Of a stretch of 64,000 nt of DNA, positions 22,696 through 34,433 are shown piece by piece. The translations under genes and the position numbers were made by a program. The notes beneath the pieces were generated by a model, which did no database searches, was not told where the DNA came from, and saw nothing but the letters and a program-made list of their open reading frames with translations. How positions within the stretch are numbered: the stretch's first letter is position 1; the number at the start of each line of letters is the position of its first letter. The DNA lies in the NCBI GenBank assembly GCA_020726505.1, contig JAHLEZ010000014.1, positions 1,736,001 through 1,800,000 of the forward strand, read 5' to 3'. This DNA comes from Leptodontidium sp. MPI-SDFR-AT-0119 (Eukaryota; Ascomycota; Leotiomycetes; Helotiales; Leptodontidiaceae).

Positions 22696-23458
22696 TTACT
22701 TGGTATCTTGAGATGAGTACAAAGTGTCCCGAGTGAAAAGAGCAAACCCAACCAACGCCCCAACCAAAATGGATATTATGATATACCCTGCTAATCATCA
22801 GTATTCGACATCAACCATGAGCCGGAAGGCACATACCATTGCTATACATGAACAAAAGCATTATACAATAACTAACAGAGAACTGAAGCACATGGATAAC
22901 TCCTCTCAACAACTGCTCCAGCACAACAACCACCCTCTTCCGCTTGAGTCGCTCCACATCAGTCCCTTTGTCCAGGAGCTTCTCTTCCGTTTCCTCAGGC
23001 AGGACATATGCTTTGGCTTGAAGGAGCTCGTTTCTCTTACGCAGATACCGATCGAATTCTCTCTGAAAGCGACGCAGGAATTCGAGGGAGATGACCAAGA
23101 GGAAGGCTCCGAGACAGGCGAGGAAGAACGTGAATGAGGAGCGGATGTGGAAAATGGAGGAGAGGAAGCATGCGTCTATTGTATGCCAGTTGAGGAGCAT
23201 CTGAACTGGTTAGCATTGAACCACCTACCATACTCGCTCATCGACGTAGCTTGACCGAAATGTCTTTTCTAGGCAAGAGTGAAGAGAACTCACAGAAAGC
23301 TTGCACCCACTTGAACCTCCCATCGACATCCCCATACCCGTCGACGTAGCAGCCTCTACCGCAGTACTCGTCATCGCTTGAGCTGCCATAGTCATAGTCG
23401 ACGAGGCTGCCGACGTCACCACAGCCGAAGCCATTGTCATGTCCATATCCATGTCCAT
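22696..23458 (-). CDS. Ctr-family high-affinity copper transporter
   Basis: Exons 23458-23294, 23200-22837 and 22787-22696 give 206 residues. The N-terminus is Met-rich (MDMDMDMTMAS, MGMSMGG), the copper-binding Mets motif of Ctr proteins, followed by CKLSMLLNWHTIDACF before TM1. TM1 is followed by LEFLRRFQREFDRYL. The cytosolic loop is about 50 residues. TM2 starts LLRGVIHVLQFSVSYCIMLL with the conserved MYSNG; TM3 is GYIIISILVGALVGFALF. This layout resembles Ctr3/Ctr4-type subunits. Ctr trimers import Cu(I) across the plasma membrane. An in-frame ATG 87 bp upstream (23545) is possible but would add a non-conserved N-terminus. A copper-fist regulator lies 2.7 kb away. Confidence 0.92.
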
Positions 23459-24648
23459 CTCGAGCTCTGAACAAATGCGGAACTGTCGAGTTTCAGAGTA
23501 CCTCTGGCTTGGTGAGCTTGCAACTGGCAACTGGCAATTCTGCACTTAAGACAGCGCCGCCATTAAGTACGAGTAATAGCTGGATCGAACGGACATGTTT
23601 ACTCCACGCGGCCAGCCATGTGCGTTGACTGCGACACGACATTCATCCTCAAAAGGGCTCAAATCCACGCAAAAATCAGGCGACGCATATCATGTACTCC
23701 AAGAAAACAGGCGAAAGCGAGGCTACCCCCTTTCCCTCATAATTTATGATGAAATGTGTCCAATATGTTTTGCAGGAAGGTAAAGTTAAGAAGTCAAATT
23801 TGAATAAGGAGAATTCGAATCTCAGCACAAATCACAAAGCAAGAGCGTCTTCGTCGAACTCCTTGTATTTTCGTCACCCAGTGTATCAATGGTTGTCTTG
23901 ACGTGAAAGGACTGCTAGGAGTCCGGACTTCGAGTCGGCTGGCTCGCCCATGAGCGAGGATTTAGTTGTTTGTGGTGGAGTCTCGAGTCTTGGGTGAGCA
24001 TGATTTTCTAGAGCTAGGCTGCCCCGAGTCCTTCCATACATGCTCCGCGTATTTACGTGAGTGACGAGCGAACTTTATTTCTCCGTGCGATTAGGCCTAC
24101 GAGGGTAGAGTAATAGCGGAGTGTGGACAGAGTCAGTCCTACAGGAAGTGAGAATGTTAGTGGCGGAAGGAGAGTTGAAATGGGCAAGTCGGAGAATGTC
24201 ATGCAGATGGACATTTTTGGATACATTCCGCTTCACCCAAGGACTTCAATCACGGATATACGGTTTTCTCTTCCACATTTAACATCATCTTAACAATGAT
24301 TGGCAATGTGCTCAAACACTCTCCACGCGCTGTCACTGTGATCTTCTGCTCTATTGGGCGTATGTTCTTGGATTTAGTGGTCCAGTCTCATCTGAAAGTC
24401 AGTTGAAAATATGCGACATTCTGCACAATATTCCCCTTGATTGTGGGATGAATATAGTCTCATCTCTTGTATCAAGTGTGAAGCTAAGATGTCGGAATTT
24501 ACTTCAGATTGCAAGGTATCTCCAATCTCTTCACAACCAGTTCCCTGATACATAGGATGGTCGCTGATGTGCATTCGTGTCAGACCCAGGAACAATTTTC
24601 ACAGCGGTGCAAAAGCGAAGGCTGTGTTCTCCTGCGACGAGACTGAAA
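23459..24648. other. intergenic region upstream of CTR and of the membrane protein gene
   Basis: About 1.2 kb shared upstream DNA of two divergent genes. I found no perfect Mac1-type or Ace1-type copper element by eye, but I did not search it exhaustively. Confidence 0.45.
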
Positions 24649-25606
24649 ATGGCATCACCACTCCTTCTAATTCTCACAGCCTTGGAAGCCAGTCTCATTT
24701 TCACCACGCTGGCCTTGTTCTCGTATGGATACCCCAATGCTGCCAGGAATGCCCTGTGGGAAGAAGGGGGGAACCATCAATTCAACTCCAATCCGAAGCT
24801 TCGAGTATACTTCTACGCGAACCACCTGGAGCCTCCAGAGATTCCTTATATATGGTCCCAAAGGTACGCACTGTCTCGCATGACATTTAATTGTTCCTTC
24901 CAGAGCTCCCTGCTTTGCGCAATCCAAAATACTGATCAAGACCTCAAGATTCACTGATTTCAACCTGGGAGTCGCTATACTTACTCTCTGGGTATTCGTG
25001 ACCAGATGTCTTCTGATATGTTTGAAAGTGGTGAACAAATGGACCGATTTTTTCTTGCATTGCTGCTTGATGCCCTTTTGGATCATTTGTCTCTCTGGCC
25101 AACTGTCAACCGACTTTTCGGATCCTGAGCACCCAAGCCGTTTGCCATGGTACCTGACACATAGAAAGTTCAAAATCATCTTCAGTGTCCTCTTGTCTTC
25201 TCACAACGTTTTGACGATGACTCGGTGAGTATGTTGTCTTGTGGCTGACACGGTGAATGGAGGTTGCGGCGTACCGGATATAAATACACAGACGCCGTGT
25301 AGAATTGCCCAAGCTTCCTTCGGGGTAACCATTGTAGCCGTGTAAGCCTCGGCTCGTTCCAGACCGTTGGATTTTGTTTCGCCCTGACTCGTTGATACGT
25401 TGTTCTATGTTGGCTGCGTGTGGAAGACCGTGGCGTATGAGGGATTCGACTACTTGCTTGAGAAATTCCAAAGTAACACGCAGGGAAAACCCTTTGCTGT
25501 CGTGTCGCCTAGAGCTATGAACGCAATCGCGAATGTAGAAATTGCGGATATAGAATGGGGTTCCGAAGAGGAAGTTCTCTTGATGCGAGCATGGGATGAC
25601 ATCTGA
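24649..25606 (+). pseudogene. multi-span membrane protein gene, probably decayed at its 3' splice site
   Basis: Exon 1 24649-24863 starts MASPLLLILTALEASLIFTT, with a first membrane helix. Exon 2 (24949-25224) continues with FTDFNLGVAILTLWVFVTR and a further helix (CLMPFWIICLSGQ), then DFSDPEHPSRLPWYL. A short exon 25303-25341 encodes IAQASFGVTIVAV. The next coding block (about 25400-25606: FYVGCVWKTVAYEGFDYLL...RAWDDI) is clearly protein-like, but the DNA just before it lacks an AG acceptor: where one is needed it reads GATAC. Either the acceptor has mutated or the ending differs from my model. The pattern FNSNP...YFYANHLEPPEIPYIWSQ is one I associate with unnamed fungal 4-TM proteins; no function is known to me. 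It sits between the CTR and copper-fist genes. Confidence 0.45.
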
Positions 25607-26169
25607 GAAGGGACGGCTTCCAGGAAGAAGCCTCACCCACCAACGATGAGCAGGAATTGATTATACTCTATTACTCCCAATGAATACCAACAAAATCTCT
25701 ATCTTGATCGAATTTTTAATTGTTATAAAATCGTTCAGGAATATATTGTGGGAGGACCTGAACACATCCCCACGAAAAGTTGGGGTTCGGGAAGTTGAAA
25801 AACTAGCTCAAACCAGCGCAAGGAGCAGTTCTCGCCTCATAAGGAAACCCCTCCATGAGCAGATTTACAAAAGTGGCTGGAAACTTGCTCTCAAATCTTG
25901 GCACCACCCCAACTTTCCATGACCTACTGTTGATTGGGTAACGGGAATGCTGTGTACACCAGCGACCATTTTGGAAGCCTCGTTATTTGTACTTTAATGG
26001 GCTATTCGCAGCCACCGCTGGCTTGATACTTCACAAGCCCTTCACTTCGGATCGTCATCTTGATATGCCCCTCACTTAGTAACTCAATACTTCATTGAAC
26101 CTCTAATTCACGGAAGTAAACCCAACGCTTCTTCGATCAAAACCATTCGCTAGCGACACTCCATCCAAC
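25607..26169. other. intergenic upstream of copper-fist gene
   Basis: Promoter and leader of the copper-fist regulator. No further gene is seen. Confidence 0.5.
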
Positions 26170-27099
26170 ATGCCGCTCATCAACGGTTGCAAGTACTCTT
26201 GGTATGATATCCTCCCAGCTCGAACAATACCTCTCAAAGCAGGGCTATTATTCCTAATGTGTCCATGTTGCTAACATGTGACAGCGAGCCGTGTATTCGC
26301 GGCCATCGAGCAACTTCTTGCGCTCATACAGATAGAATACTGATCGAGGTTCGAAAGCCTGGCCGTCCACTCGAGAGCTGTGGTCACAATCTGAGCACTT
26401 GCAATTGTGGTAGGGTTGCAGAGATATTCGCGGTAAACAATGGTAGGTTCGGCTTTAACTACCATGATGTCTAGTGCTGAACTGTTTTAAGTACTGTCTG
26501 ATCCTTCCCCGAGCCCCTTCGGAACAGACTCCAACTCCAACTTCGTCATAACTACTTCACCGACGCCTTCAATGTCTTACACCAGCTCTTCCAAACCCAA
26601 GGCTCGTAGCAAGAGCCAGTCTGGAGTCTCCAAACGATCTAAGAAGAAGACCAATACGCCGCCTACGTCTCCTCTGGATAGAGGCTCACCAGAAACCACC
26701 TCGTCATCTACAGGAGCGGTACATTTGCAACAAGAAGCTCAAATCATGACTTCTTCCAACGTGATGCAAGACCAGGACTTCGCTTTGTCTATCTCTGGGC
26801 AGCCAAACACATACAGTCAACCCTTGCAATACATGGAGCACAGCTCCCAGCCGTACCAGCCAGTACCGCCTCTGCAGGGGAACTACATGAACTATCCATC
26901 CGGACAAGAGTACACTGGGCCAGGTGGACACCAAATTCTTTATGAGCAGCCGCAGCAGCCAGTCGGCTACTCGAGCAGGATCGAAGATGTTACAATAGGG
27001 CAAAATCCGCATTTGGTGCAGCAAGAAGCCGCTCAGCCTGGGATAAGGTCGCAATACATTTTGGCGACACAGGATTCGGTTTGGAGGGCGATGCGGTAG
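26170..27099 (+). CDS. copper-fist DNA-binding transcription factor
   Basis: Exons 26170-26201, 26285-26442 and 26492-27099 give 265 residues. The N-terminal copper fist is clear: MPLINGCKYSCEPCIRGHR, with zinc ligands C11, C14, C23 and H25, then RKPGRPLESCGH, where the GRP motif contacts the minor groove. A CGHNLSTCNCG cluster closes the domain. The rest is Ser/Pro then Gln/Tyr/Pro-rich, with a basic patch (KRSKKKT), as expected for an activation region. This family (Ace1/Mac1/Cuf1/GRISEA) controls copper detoxification or uptake genes in the nucleus. With the CTR transporter nearby, regulation of copper uptake is plausible. I saw no second Cys-rich activation repeat, so an Ace1-like metallothionein regulator is less likely. 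Confidence 0.9.
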
Positions 27100-27519
27100 G
27101 GTAGGAGTTCGTTTCATGGTTTGCATAGAATTAGCATGTGTTGAGCATTTTGGAGGGAAAGAAAGGCCAATGACTACACAACAAGAGAGGTGACTTGGAC
27201 TCATTGAGGTGCGAAGGGTACTTCGCGACTTCGCGCGATAGCGAATCAATCAAATATTAACATACCCCACGTTTTTATAATACCATTATTGCAAAACAAA
27301 AGAAGAAGAAAACATTTATAACACAGAATATGAAATGATTGACAGCAGGAATATAAACCGCAAGTGTTGACCACTTCTAATTGGAGAGAATCTGTCCTAC
27401 GGCAAGTGACAAAGAAACGCCCCAAGATTTCCCCCGTCACAATATGCTGTGGCTGGGAACTGCAAGTTTATGCTATTTCATCACCGACTGCTCTCAATAC
27501 TCGTCTTAGCTAGTATAAT
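27100..27519. other. convergent intergenic region
   Basis: 3' ends of the copper-fist gene and the small Cys-rich gene. Nothing recognised. Confidence 0.4.
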
Positions 27520-27702
27520 CTAGTATCTAATACATTTCTCACACGAGCGATGCATCGGATCGCAGATGTAGCAGACATACGTCACTGTCTTTTGGCCACA
27601 CTGACAACACTTGCCATACACCTTGCGAGATTCCTCATTTGGAGATTGTCCTGTTGGTGTGGTTGACGAATTTGGCGACTGGTTTTCTGCGCCGGAAGGC
27701 AT
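27520..27702 (-). CDS. small cysteine-rich hypothetical protein, 60 aa
   Basis: The protein starts MPSGAENQSPNSSTTP and ends in a compact cysteine cluster: KCCQCGQKTV, YVCYICD, MHRSCEKCIRY. The spacing C-x2-C, C-x2-C, C-x2-C with a histidine suggests a small zinc-ribbon fold. Such short Cys-pair proteins are common unnamed products in filamentous ascomycetes. No function is known to me. Confidence 0.5.
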   Translation of the reverse strand: MPSGAENQSPNSSTTPTGQSPNEESRKVYGKCCQCGQKTVTYVCYICDPMHRSCEKCIRY

Positions 27703-30141
27703 TTTGTTATTAATGTTTCTGGCTGTGGGCTGTAATGGCGGAATGGTTTCTTTTCTGGGCGGAGTAGAGAATTGTCGGAAAACTGGCTATGAGGAACTAT
27801 TCACAAGATTACTCGAAAGCAATCGAGTAGTTTTCGAGGCATTTATAGCGTTTATCGCCGTGTTCTTGCATTCTGGCGAGTCTTGAGAATAAAGACATTT
27901 CAACACAACGCAACAAAGCTAATTAATGCTGTTCTGGAACTTGACAACAGCCAATTGGGTAAGGACAAATCGGGCGATAGAAACAGTCTGTAAATAATCC
28001 GAAAAAGTCCTTCAGACATTTGTCCTAAAACCTAAATCGTTTCTCCTTCCAATGTAGCAGAAGCTCACCAGCTTGAGCTAGCTCACTAACAACAATCAAT
28101 TTTCGCTTAGCGAGACAATGCCAAGGCTTCATTCAGGGGCAAGTCAACAGCGATCAAAGCCTCGGGATGGATTTTCGGTACAGGGTACAGCTTGGTAACA
28201 GGGTTTGACCTTGACATATGCGACAGTTTATCCAGTTAAAGAATCGCGATGCACAAGTTTGGTCAATCCACGAGCCATGAACCATGAGCTATGAACCATG
28301 AGCGATGAACCGTGAGCTATGAACCATGAACTATGAACCATGAGCTATGAATCATGAGCTATGATCCATGTGCGAAAGGAGGTGGCAACACCAAAATTGT
28401 GCACGTCCACAGCTGTTACTAGGCAAGCGTAGGTGATGCTCTGCCCTGCCTGACGGATAATACTTTACTGCAAAAGAGAAGGAGACACGATATATTGATG
28501 GGTATCCTAAAATGGCTCTGGTGACCATGGGTGGGTTGTGGACCGTGTGGCGACGTGCGTGTAACGGGCTAATGCGGCCGCTTGGGCAGCAGATGGAGGC
28601 CTTCTGATTTGGTCATGTTAATATTGACATTCTACCTGAGTATACAGGCTCTCTTTTTTCCCTACATGTCATTAATGATGGTTGACAAATTCGCGGTCTG
28701 CATCGGACCTGGAGTTGTTAATTTGACCATGGAAGAAGAAATTTCATCTGCATGTACAACAAGGCTCCTTCGCATTGGTCTGTATCGGAACTTCGAACAC
28801 GCAAGATCAATTCTTCAAGGTTCTCTGAACCCGAAAGCCCAAGGCACTGGAAGTTGCTGTCAGCAGGTTAATTAATTAAGCTTTGGAAAGCCGATCCAAT
28901 GACGGATCAGTTCAGGACTCCAAAATTAGGATTATTATTTGCAATTTCTCCTAGTTTATTCTTAGCCCATTCTTCAGCCTATCTTAAACTACTGGCTCCC
29001 TCTCTATTCCACTAAGTGTCCCATCACAGTCGCTTAGCTTAGCAAGTAAACATGATGACTAAGCGCTTTTCATGACATTAAGTCGAATTCGATGAGACCT
29101 TAACTTGTCATCCCACAATTTTCCCAGAAGTTGCTGCCTAAAACAGAATTGACGGTGGGCTGAACTACCCTAGTTGCTATTCCACTCGCCTTGCAAGTAT
29201 CTCCCAGTTGCAACTCTTTTCAGCATCGTCGACTCCCTCAACATTTTCGACTCCCCCCCATCCTCTTCAAACTCCTCAGCTTCTTCAACCTCTTTAAATA
29301 CGCCCCTTCCTTAAATCAGTCCCTTACTTAAACCACCTCGAGCCTCTAATCTGAATACTCATCCTCATCCTCTTGGTACTTCAATTGCAAATCCTGAACT
29401 TTGGGAAGGTTTCAGCTTTGCGAGCATTCTCTTGTACGTTCTGATATTCACCTCTCGCCGCGACACTTGGAGGGTCCTGTCAACCGTTAATCGACTAGCG
29501 TACTTCTTTCTGAGGTACTTAACCCCCGTTCTCACAATAACCTTCTCCAACTTTCCTCAACTACAACCTCTTCAGATCTCTTCCGCCACCTCTTCCAGCA
29601 ACAACGGCTCTACCAGTGAGGAGATATCTTCACTGATTTTGCATCAACATCAAAATACAGCCACTTTCTAGGTACGTTGAACTTTCACAGACAATCGTCC
29701 AATGGGTCCAAAGTCTCTGCTTTTCAGTTTCAAAATTTCATGTGCAAGTCAAGTATTCAGACCTTACCCCCCATAAACTTCATCTCACCCCAACAACTTC
29801 AATTGGGGTCGCAATTCCCTCTGGGCACAGTCTGCCTTTCTATGCCCTGAGGGTAACTGGCGGCTTGGAGTCCTCCCTCTCTGTCCCTCAGCTTCGCCAA
29901 GTCTACCCCCTTTCCCGTCCAATCTCAATGTCCTCAAGTGGTCTTGTGACATTCTTTTTGGTTTCAATCACCTCATTTTGGGTTTCCCCTGAGAAACATT
30001 GTCTGCTAAATCGATCCACCTAGCCGGCATTCAGATGAAGATTGCCCATCCCGTCGTCGTTGCCCCGTTTAGCTTCCTCCTACCAACCAATGTTCTCACC
30101 AGATTTGCTAAAATATCGCACAGGAGAGCATCTGGAAGAAC
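27703..30141. other. 2.4-kb gene-poor stretch before the SNF2 gene
   Basis: Contains the 14-bp minisatellite (28271-28370) and C/T-rich leader-like DNA from about 29200. The SNF2-like gene may start further upstream through an extra exon. No other gene is supported. Confidence 0.5.
28271..28370. repeat. 14-bp minisatellite, about 7 diverged copies
   Basis: Consensus unit GAACCATGAGCTAT, repeated head-to-tail with 1-2 changes per copy. Copies are contiguous with no spacers, so this is a minisatellite and not a CRISPR array. Confidence 0.9.
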
Positions 30142-33100
30142 TTGATGACAAAAGCCACCAATATGGCCAAAGGCACTCCCCCTCCTTCTCAGGGGGATCT
30201 AGGAGGATCGCTTGCGAGCAGTACGGCCCTCAACCGACAGAGTACACCAAGTGTTCCAAATGACTCTCGTTTCACATCCACTGATCTAGCTGAGAGCGGG
30301 CTGCATCCACGATTGAACTCGGTGTTGGGGCTGAAGACTAGCAACCTGACCATCGCCCAATCCGCATCTGAGAGCGACCCTCAAATCCAGGAGGACCTGC
30401 AGCAAACAAGTACTCCAAAAATAAAGGAGGAAGTTGCTACACCTCCCCGAACGGCTCGCCAAGTCTCCACACCTTCAAATCTATGCAAGGGTGCCGTCAC
30501 TAGCACCGACTTGAAAGTAGATGGAAAATTTATTATCGACCTGGCGAGTGACGATGATGACGAGTTTCCGGATATCGATGAGATTCTCGCTCGCCCTAAG
30601 TTCAAGCGCGAATCTCAGACTCCAAAGCCTCTACCACAAGACTTTGAAATGTCGGATAATGTCCCAATAAAGATGGAGGATGATGATATCTCGCCAGACT
30701 ACATCGTTCTGGACGATGCTTCAGACACCCCAGCAGGAGACTCTGATGAGGAATCTGACAATGTCCCACTTGGAAATGGTTCTTCCCAAGACAACAAGCA
30801 GAAGACACCGAAGGAGCGCAAGCCACAGGGTAAGCGTGCAAGGACTGCTCTGGAATGGCACAAGCGTCGTCAAGCCAAGCTCAAGCCGGATAACCGCAAA
30901 GGCATCGCCTACAAGAGAAAGCAGATTGCTAAGATTCGTGCCAACATGAAGCAAGACAGCACCAGACGAAGAAGAATCAAATTGTCAAAGCGAAGAAACA
31001 ATGCACAAGTAGACCCCAGAATTTTCCTGGGTGGACCTCAAATTCGCCGATCAGTTTCGCCACATGATGATGATGACTCGGACCAAGTCGGCCAGCCTGT
31101 TGTTGATACCAAAACCAAGAAGGATTGGTGGGTGAAGTTCTTGGAGCAGAACCATGACGTCGATCTGCACCAGTGTAAAGGGGACTTCAATGACCTGGTG
31201 AATAAAACCAAGAGCTTCGGATACAACCGAATGAAGCCAGCACCCAACGGGAAATGGAAGCTGGTTGATATGGAGTCTAGTAAGTGTATTCAGTTGTCGT
31301 TGTTTTAACAGAATCGCTAACCAAGTTTCTAGCACTGCACAATCATCAAGTTCTGGGATTACATCACATAGTTGAGCGAGAATGTTCCAATGAGGGACCT
31401 CGTGGCACGATCTGCGCTGATGACATGGTAACGTCAAATGCCATACAGATTGTTCGCTGACCTGACTTCCGGCCTTAGGGTATGGGGAAGACTGTCTTAA
31501 CAATTGCGGTATGATGATTCATTTCCTGAGATTTATTGAAGCTGACATCGTAGACTACCATTGCCAACCCTCCCACGCCCGAACAAATTGCCAAGAATAT
31601 CAAAACCACATTGATTATTGTTCCAAGCAGCCTAGTAAGTGTTCTATGGCTTCGATGTTTTTACAAACGCTAACTCTCCTGCAGCGAAGTCAGTGGTTCA
31701 GGGAGATCAGGCTCCATGCACCAAGTCTGGGCGAAAATGTCATGCAGTTCAAGTCTGCTCTCGAAGATAACACCGCAACTAGGCTGAAGTCAAATGACAT
31801 CGTCCTAACAACATACTGGGAGTTATGCCAAAGCTATCCAAATCCTGGTAAGAAACTTGTTGCAGAATGGGAAGAGCAAAAGCTCGACCTGTTCGCAGAG
31901 TACCAGAGATGGGCAAATGATCATCAGCATGAAAATGGTCTGCTTCATCAAATTGAGTGGTATCGGGTAAGAAAACTTGTCCCAACCTCACTGCTGATCA
32001 GCTAACATGTGCTCTAGGTGGTTCTTGACGAAGGCGTGAGTTTCAGGGTTCATTCGTTTGAAATAAGTTTCGAGTTACTAACAACAGCAGCATTTCATCA
32101 AGAACTACCTGAGCCGGACAAGTCTTGCAGCTGTTGCCCTGAAAGGACAGAATCGTCTTCTCTTGTCAGGTGTTAGTATTCCAACACTTCGCCCATGTTT
32201 GTCCGTTCTAACTGAGATAGACTCCTATCATGAATTCATACAGTGGTAAGCTAGATATGAGGCTCCCAATAGGTATCGAGCTGACTCCAGGGAGAATTTC
32301 ACCCCCATTTCCGCTTTCTTAGAGAACCTTTGACTATGAAACTATCGCCCGAAGAGTTAGCATACCCTCACCCCACGCTTATCTTGAATTCTCACTAATG
32401 GCATCCAGGTTCGAGCTTCAATATGGCATCACATCTGATGTAAGCTCATTTGATCGCGTCTTAGATGATGCTAATAAGTAACAGGAGGAATGCGAGCAAT
32501 GCCTCTCTGTTGTATTATCCGGCCTAATCATCCGGTATGTTGCAAGCTCGTTTGATGACTTGACGAATAACTGCTGATATGAAATCATGAAGCCGCACAA
32601 TGAAGGATAGACTCTTCGACAAGCCTATCGTGGTCCTTCCGCAGGATCATAGGTCCATTGCAGAGCTTGAATCCCTGCCATCGGAACAGATCCTGAATCT
32701 TGCCATCAGCATCCGCCTGTCCGAGTTGAGAAATATGACCTTCTCCGATAAAGACGAGCGAAAGAGATTGAGAAGCATATATGCTCAAATGACACGCTTG
32801 CGACAGTAAGTTCTCCGTATCGAGTTAATGTTTTGCAGTACTGACTGTCCAAGGTTGACGGCAAACCCGGACATCATCGCACAACAAATAGTGGTATGTC
32901 ATTCACAAACCCCCCGCTCATAGCTAGAACCTAATTTTTTCAGGTTCTCCTCGAAGTTTCGGAACTGAAAAATCTTCAGAAGAAAGTGAAAGATATGAGA
33001 CTAGCAGGAAGACCCAAAGCATTTGCCAACATGCTCTACCATCGTAAGTTGCAACTGGTATCATTATCCCCTCATTTATCCTGCTAAAGTGCATCTAGGG

Positions 33101-34433
33101 TTTAGCCTTTGGATCAAGGACAAAAAGAACATGACCTACAAGGCAGCATCAGAAGAATCTACCGCGGAGGAAGTCTGCCTGAAGTGCAAAGAAACTTCGG
33201 AGGAAATGTTCTTCTTGAAGAATTGCAAGCACAAGTTTTGCGAGACTTGTCTTGAGGAAGGTATGATGAGAGATTTAGAAGACGATGATGAGGTGAACAT
33301 CCCTATCCCGAGCTCCTCTGCAATATCTGATTATTTCTAGGTTTTCCTATGCCCTGACTGCACCAAGCCTTTCAAACAGAGTCACGTCAAGCCCTGCAAC
33401 ACGCCAAAGACAGCTGCAAAGGGTGGCAAGAATGACGCCAGACAGTCGCCCAGAAAAGGAAAAGATGTTCGGGACTTTAGACCAACACCTGCCCCGCACC
33501 AATTCTGCTTCACTAAGTGGCTTGAGCGATTTGATGCCCGCGAGATCGATATTCTGCCCAGCGCCAAGCTGCTTGGTGTTCGCGACAAAGTTGTTAAATG
33601 GACGCAGGAGGCTCCGGATGACAAGATAATCATCTTCACCCAGTTTCGGCACTTTCAAGTCATGATTGGATGTCTGCTGGAGAAGCAAAAGTCGAAATTC
33701 CTCTATTTCTCCGTGAGTTTCATTCAAACATTTTAATGCACCACAACCTAAACAACCTTCTCTAGGGCGATATGACTGCGAAACAACGTGAAAAGACTAT
33801 TGCACAATTCAGAGATGATCCGACGATCAAGGTCATGGTAGCAGGCTTGAAGTGCGGAGGCTTGGGACTGAACTTGAGTTTCGCAAACCGGGTGATCATA
33901 ACGTAAGTTGATTGAGAGTTGCCGGTGAACACTAGCTAACAACTCTTAGTGACATTTGGTGGAACGTTTGCATGTATGTTGCCTCACCCAGACGCACTTG
34001 CACCTACTGACAGAACCTTCGTGAAGTGACAACCAGGCATTCGGTCGAGTTTTCCGAATGGGTCAAAACAAGGAAAGCCACTATGTGAAGATGGTGATTA
34101 AAGGCACAATTGATTCAGACACCATTCTCGAGCGTAAGCACTGTTCTATCTACAATGTACAGGACACTGACTGACAGAACCCTCCGCAGTTCAAAACAAG
34201 AAGGAGAAGGCAATCAGCCGGGCCATGCAGGACGATATTGATGAAGAGGATTATGGTGCCATCATCAATGACGACTATGATGGTCAGTCAACTCCATCCT
34301 CTCCATTTCCTACATGACACATAACTAATACGACTGCTCAGAAACCGTCGATCAAATGATTGAGAGATTCGGAGCCGAGCCAGATGATGGCGACTCTGAT
34401 GCAGAAATGGCTGACGGCATTGACGAAGAGTGA
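30142..34433 (+). CDS. SNF2-family ATPase with RING finger (RAD16/ULS1-like)
   Basis: A many-exon gene. A disordered, acidic/basic N-terminus (about 380 residues, exon 30142-31279) precedes the ATPase core: DDMGMGKTVLTIA (motif I), VVLDEGHFIKN (DEGH box) and LLLSGTPIMNS (motif III). A RING finger is embedded between the helicase lobes (CLKCKETSEE...CKHKFCETC...CPDC). The C-lobe has IIIFTQFRHFQ, GDMTAKQREK, GGLGLNLSFANRVIIT and FRMGQ. Such SNF2-RING proteins act in chromatin or DNA repair and may have SUMO-targeted ubiquitin ligase activity. Several exons are tiny: 31479-31508 (30 nt, motif I) and 32018-32035 (18 nt, DEG). At the 32245/32291 junction the two best splice sites are out of phase by one base, so this locus may carry a frameshift. 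The start ATG is uncertain. Confidence 0.82.

Noticed and set aside
28271..28370. CRISPR-like array
   Set aside because: Units are contiguous without spacers, diverged, and the genome is fungal; it is a minisatellite.
32291..32355. Alternative frame TFDYETIARR in the SNF2 gene
   Set aside because: It has an in-frame TAG just upstream; the other frame (EFHPHFRFLREP) splices cleanly into the next exon.
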